This document shows, in pieces, positions 13,240 to 15,948 of a DNA stretch of 15,948 nt. Origin of the DNA: Hyphomicrobiales bacterium (GTDB lineage Bacteria; Pseudomonadota; Alphaproteobacteria; Rhizobiales; Xanthobacteraceae). Position 1 is the stretch's first letter. Each line of letters opens with the position of its first letter. Below the pieces are notes generated by a model. The model did not search any database, had not been told where the DNA came from, and saw only the letters and a program-made list of their open reading frames with translations. The translations under genes and the position numbers were made by a program. The DNA is taken from NCBI GenBank assembly GCA_016210825.1, contig JACQTM010000202.1:1-15948 (forward strand). Direction: 5' to 3'.

Positions 13240-13989
13240 ATGCGAAAGCATGACGCCACTGACCGCAGCCGCCGCACGTTGCTCGTTTCGGGCGGCGCAT
13301 TGATCCTGGCCGCCGCGCTATGGCCGGCAAACGCATTGGCCCAAGCGGCCAGCGGCACGAAAATGCGCATCGGCGTCATCGGCTCGGGCCGGATCGGCGG
13401 CACGATCGGCGGGCTGTGGGTCAAAGCCGGCCATCCGGTGTTGTTTTCGTCGCGCCATCCCGAGCAGCTGAAGGATCTCGTCACCGGGCTCGGCACACTC
13501 GCCAAGGCCGGTACGGTTGACGAGGCCATTGCTTTTGGCGAGGTCGTCTTCCTTGCCGTGCCTTACGGCGCGATGCCGCAGATCGGCCGCGATCACGCAA
13601 CGGCGCTCAAGGGCAAGATCGTCCTCGATGCCGGCAACGCCGTTGCCGCGCGCGACGGCGCCATCGCCGAGGAAGTCGAGCGCGACGGCATCGGCGCGAC
13701 CTCGCAGAAATATCTCCCCGGCGCGCGACTGGTGCGCGCGTTCAATACGCTTTCCTACGCGATCTTCGCGCGCGAGGCGAACCGCCCCGATCCGAAGCTC
13801 GCGATCCCGATCGCCGGCGACGATGCGGAAGCCGTGCAGGTCGCGGCCGGTCTGGTGCGCAACGCCGGCTTCGATCCGGTGGTGGTTGGCAAGCTCGCGG
13901 ATGCGAAGCGCTTCCAGCGCGGCGCGCCGGGCTACGGGCAGGCGGTGACCGCCGCCGAATTCAAGCAGAAGCTGTCGCTTACGCCGTGA
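13240..13989 (+). CDS. Tat-signal NADPH-dependent F420 reductase-like Rossmann protein
   Basis: 249 aa; the ATG at 13240 has a strong GAGGAGG ribosome binding site 5 bp upstream. Residues 1-35 form a twin-arginine signal: S10-R11-R12-T-L-L, a hydrophobic core, and ALAQA near the cleavage site. The mature protein opens with KMRIGVIGSGRIGGTIG, a G-x-x-G-x-G-x-x-G dinucleotide-binding loop, followed by SSRHPEQL, the pattern of the F420-dependent NADP reductase family (F420_oxidored). Later SYAIFAR and the Asp-rich IAGDDAEA segment also match it. A Tat signal implies it is exported folded with bound NADP(H), as for Zymomonas glucose-fructose oxidoreductase. Whether F420 is involved is doubtful; the family name is by similarity. 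The stop overlaps the next start (GTGA). Confidence 0.85.
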   Translation: MRKHDATDRSRRTLLVSGGALILAAALWPANALAQAASGTKMRIGVIGSGRIGGTIGGLWVKAGHPVLFSSRHPEQLKDLVTGLGTLAKAGTVDEAIAFGEVVFLAVPYGAMPQIGRDHATALKGKIVLDAGNAVAARDGAIAEEVERDGIGATSQKYLPGARLVRAFNTLSYAIFAREANRPDPKLAIPIAGDDAEAVQVAAGLVRNAGFDPVVVGKLADAKRFQRGAPGYGQAVTAAEFKQKLSLTP

Positions 13990-15275
13990 CCGCGCTCCAT
14001 CGCTGGCTCACCCGGGCGATGCCGGCAACGCCGCAGGAGCGCGCGGCGGCGCTGTGGTCCTTCGCTTATTTCTTTACGCTGCTCGCGGGCTACTACGTGT
14101 TGCGGCCGCTGCGCGACCAGATGGGCATTGCCGGCGGGGTTAGGAACCTGCCGTGGCTGTTCACCGCCACCTTCGTGACGCTGCTCGTTGCGCAGCCGCT
14201 CTATGGCGCGCTGGTGGCGAAGCTGCCGCGTGTGCGGTTCATTCCCATCGTCTATCACTTCTTCGTCGCCAACCTGGTGCTGTTCTGGCTGCTGCTGACA
14301 CTGGACATCGAGGCCGTGGTGGTCGCGCGCGTGTTCTTCGTCTGGGTCAGCGTGTTCAATCTGTTCGCCGTCGCGGTGTTTTGGTCGTTCATGGCCGACC
14401 TATTCACCGCCGAACAGGGTAAGCGGCTATTCGGTTTCATCGGGGCCGGCGGCACCGCCGGCGCGTTGCTCGGGCCGGCCCTCACGATCGGGCTTTCAGT
14501 GCCGCTCGGGCCGGTGAACTTGTTGCTCGTGGCGGCAACATTGCTTGAACTCGCCGTATTCTGCGTCCACCGGCTTGAACGCACGGTTACCGTATACGCA
14601 CCCGCGCAACCCGAACGGCAGGTCATCGGCGGTAGTGCCTTCGCGGCGCTGCCCGAGCTAATTCGCTCGCCCTATCTGCTTGGCGTCGGCGCCTGGGTCA
14701 GCCTGCTGTCGTTCGGCGCCACCATCCTCTATTTCGAGCAAGCCCACATCGTTGCGGCGCAAGTGAAGGGTGCGGGCGCGCAGACCCGCGTCTTCGCCGG
14801 CATCGATCTCGCCGTGAGCCTGCTGACGCTCGCAACGCAGATCCTTGTTACGGCCCGGGTGCTCAAGCGCTTCGGGACTGGCTTCTCGGCGGGCGCGCTG
14901 CCGGCGATCTATATCGTGGGTTTTGCCGCGCTCGCGCTCTCGCCAACGCTTGCCGTCGTGCTGGTGGTGCAGGTGGCGCAGCGCTGGATGCATTTCGCCA
15001 TCGCCAACCCGGCGCGTCAGGTGTTTTACACGGTGGTCGGGCGCGAGGAGAAATATAAGGCTAAGAATCTGATCGATGTCGTGATCTATCGCGGCTCCGA
15101 TGCGTTATATGGCTGGGTGTTCGACGGCTTGCAGGCGCTCGGATTAAAGCTCGGCGCGATCGCGCTCGTCGCGCTGCCGGTTGCGGCGGGCTGGTTCATT
15201 CTCTCGGCGGCGCTCGGCCGCACCCAGGAGCGCCGCGCGCTTGCCGCGCAAAAAGTGCTGACGCGGGAAGGTTGA
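13986..15275 (+). CDS. ATP/ADP carrier-like MFS transporter (nucleotide-transporter family resemblance)
   Basis: 429 aa, GTG start at 13986 overlapping the upstream stop by GTGA; there is no strong ribosome binding site, which fits translational coupling. An in-frame ATG at 14019 is the alternative. About 12 hydrophobic helices are visible. The conserved stretches GYYVLRPLRDQMG (35-47), VFWSFMADLFTAEQGKRLFG (131-150), the G-rich FIGAGGTAGALLGP and the late AKNLIDVVIYRGSDALYGW motif are those of proteobacterial transporters annotated in the ATP/ADP-carrier (TLC) superfamily. The true substrate of these proteobacterial members is not established. It lies between two genes for Tat-exported nicotinamide-type enzymes, which hints at movement of a nucleotide or of their substrate; this is speculation. 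Confidence 0.8.
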   Translation: MTALHRWLTRAMPATPQERAAALWSFAYFFTLLAGYYVLRPLRDQMGIAGGVRNLPWLFTATFVTLLVAQPLYGALVAKLPRVRFIPIVYHFFVANLVLFWLLLTLDIEAVVVARVFFVWVSVFNLFAVAVFWSFMADLFTAEQGKRLFGFIGAGGTAGALLGPALTIGLSVPLGPVNLLLVAATLLELAVFCVHRLERTVTVYAPAQPERQVIGGSAFAALPELIRSPYLLGVGAWVSLLSFGATILYFEQAHIVAAQVKGAGAQTRVFAGIDLAVSLLTLATQILVTARVLKRFGTGFSAGALPAIYIVGFAALALSPTLAVVLVVQVAQRWMHFAIANPARQVFYTVVGREEKYKAKNLIDVVIYRGSDALYGWVFDGLQALGLKLGAIALVALPVAAGWFILSAALGRTQERRALAAQKVLTREG

Positions 15276-15288
15276 TAAGGAGACTGAC

Positions 15289-15948
15289 ATGGCGATCCGG
15301 ATGACACGGCGCGAATTCTCGACGCTGGCCGGCGCGGCATTGATCGCGCCGCCGGCCCTGGCGCAAACCGAAGCACCGCTGATTACCCGTGCCATCCCAA
15401 ATAGCGGCGAGCAGATTCCCGCGGTCGGCCTTGGCACGGCGTACGTCTACGACAAAGCCAATGAGGCGACGCGAAGCAAGGCGGCCGCGGTTGTGAAAGC
15501 CCTGGTCGCGAATGGCGGGCGCCTAATCGACACGTCCTCGGTCTATGGCGATGCCGAGAGCGTGCTGGGAGACGCGATCGCGGCGGCAGGCCTGCGCGAT
15601 AAGCTCTTCATCGCGACGAAGCTCGAAGCGCCCGACGCCGTAGAGCTCAAGCGTTCCCTGACCAGGCTCAAGACGGCAAAGCTCGATCTGCTGCAATTCC
15701 ACAACGTGAGCCGCCCACGCCAATCGCTCGCGCAATTTCGGGAATGGAAGGCGAAGGGCGTGTGCCGCTACATCGGCATCACCTCGACCTATCACAACGA
15801 ATTTCCCGCGCTCGAAGCTATACTCAAGCGCGAAAAGCCGGATTTCGTGCAAATCGACTATTCGCTCGACAATCGCGAGGCGGAGAAACGCATCCTGCCG
15901 CTCGCGGCCGAGGTTAAAGCCGGCGTGCTGACCGCGATCCCGCTCGGG
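15289..15948 (+). CDS. Tat-signal aldo/keto reductase (3'-truncated by window)
   Basis: The ATG at 15289 has AAGGAG 6 nt upstream. The frame is open for 220 codons to the window edge. Residues 1-26 are a Tat signal (T6-R7-R8-E-F, hydrophobic core, PALAQ). The mature part is aldo/keto reductase: IPAVGLGTA (43-51), then the catalytic tetrad D81, Y86 (DTSSVYGDAES), K111 (IATKLE) and H138 (LLQFHN), all present. The barrel continues to VLTAIPLG at the edge, so about 60-100 residues are missing. It belongs to the same operon as the Tat-Rossmann and MFS genes, 13 bp after the MFS stop. An exported NAD(P)H-type reductase would need its cofactor loaded before transport. Confidence 0.88.
   Translation, partial: MAIRMTRREFSTLAGAALIAPPALAQTEAPLITRAIPNSGEQIPAVGLGTAYVYDKANEATRSKAAAVVKALVANGGRLIDTSSVYGDAESVLGDAIAAAGLRDKLFIATKLEAPDAVELKRSLTRLKTAKLDLLQFHNVSRPRQSLAQFREWKAKGVCRYIGITSTYHNEFPALEAILKREKPDFVQIDYSLDNREAEKRILPLAAEVKAGVLTAIPLG

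Overview
The window looks like a chromosomal segment of an alphaproteobacterium, most likely order Hyphomicrobiales (Bradyrhizobium/Pseudolabrys-like). This rests on the high GC content, several ATGA/GTGA-coupled genes, an imperfect palindromic intergenic repeat of the kind common in Bradyrhizobium-type genomes (670-818), and protein types typical of that group: a caspase-like exported protein, an AapJ-type binding protein, a dodecin of the 'SVYK' type and Tat-exported oxidoreductases. No rRNA, tRNA, transposase, integrase or CRISPR array was seen.

Layout. (1) 3-1541: the tail of a 3-hydroxyisobutyrate-dehydrogenase-like gene, a cupin translationally coupled to it, then the intergenic repeat and a 2-keto-4-pentenoate hydratase/FAH-type enzyme. 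Together these suggest a small catabolic cluster. (2) 1554-2603: a four-helix membrane protein on the minus strand, divergent from a coupled pair of small membrane proteins resembling DUF2933 and DUF5676. The first of these ends in a His-rich tail. (3) 2893-5968: three translationally coupled membrane-protein genes (71 aa, 47 aa and 350 aa), the last a ferric-reductase-like transmembrane domain fused to a Rieske domain. A soluble Rieske + FMN + 3Fe-4S glutamate-synthase-like protein follows. This is the most interesting part of the window: it reads as a compact, uncharacterised electron-transfer module. (4) 6073-6816 (minus): a 66-aa two-helix protein and a dodecin-family protein that lacks the usual flavin-stacking Trp. 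(5) 7210-8997 (plus): a soluble chemoreceptor with an unusual order, MCP signalling hairpin, then PilZ, then a C-terminal sensor-like domain. (6) 9181-13013 (minus): an L,D-transpeptidase, an orphan AapJ-type amino-acid-binding protein and an exported caspase-like protein with a long Asn/Gly/Gln-rich repetitive tail. A strong hairpin separates the last from the chemoreceptor gene. (7) 13240-15948 (plus): an operon of a Tat-signal F420/NADP-reductase-like Rossmann protein, an ATP/ADP-carrier-like MFS transporter and a Tat-signal aldo/keto reductase cut by the window edge.

Functional names come from motif and family recognition by eye. No database search was run. Several dyad sequences in the intergenic regions are reported as candidate operators or terminators, without evidence of function.
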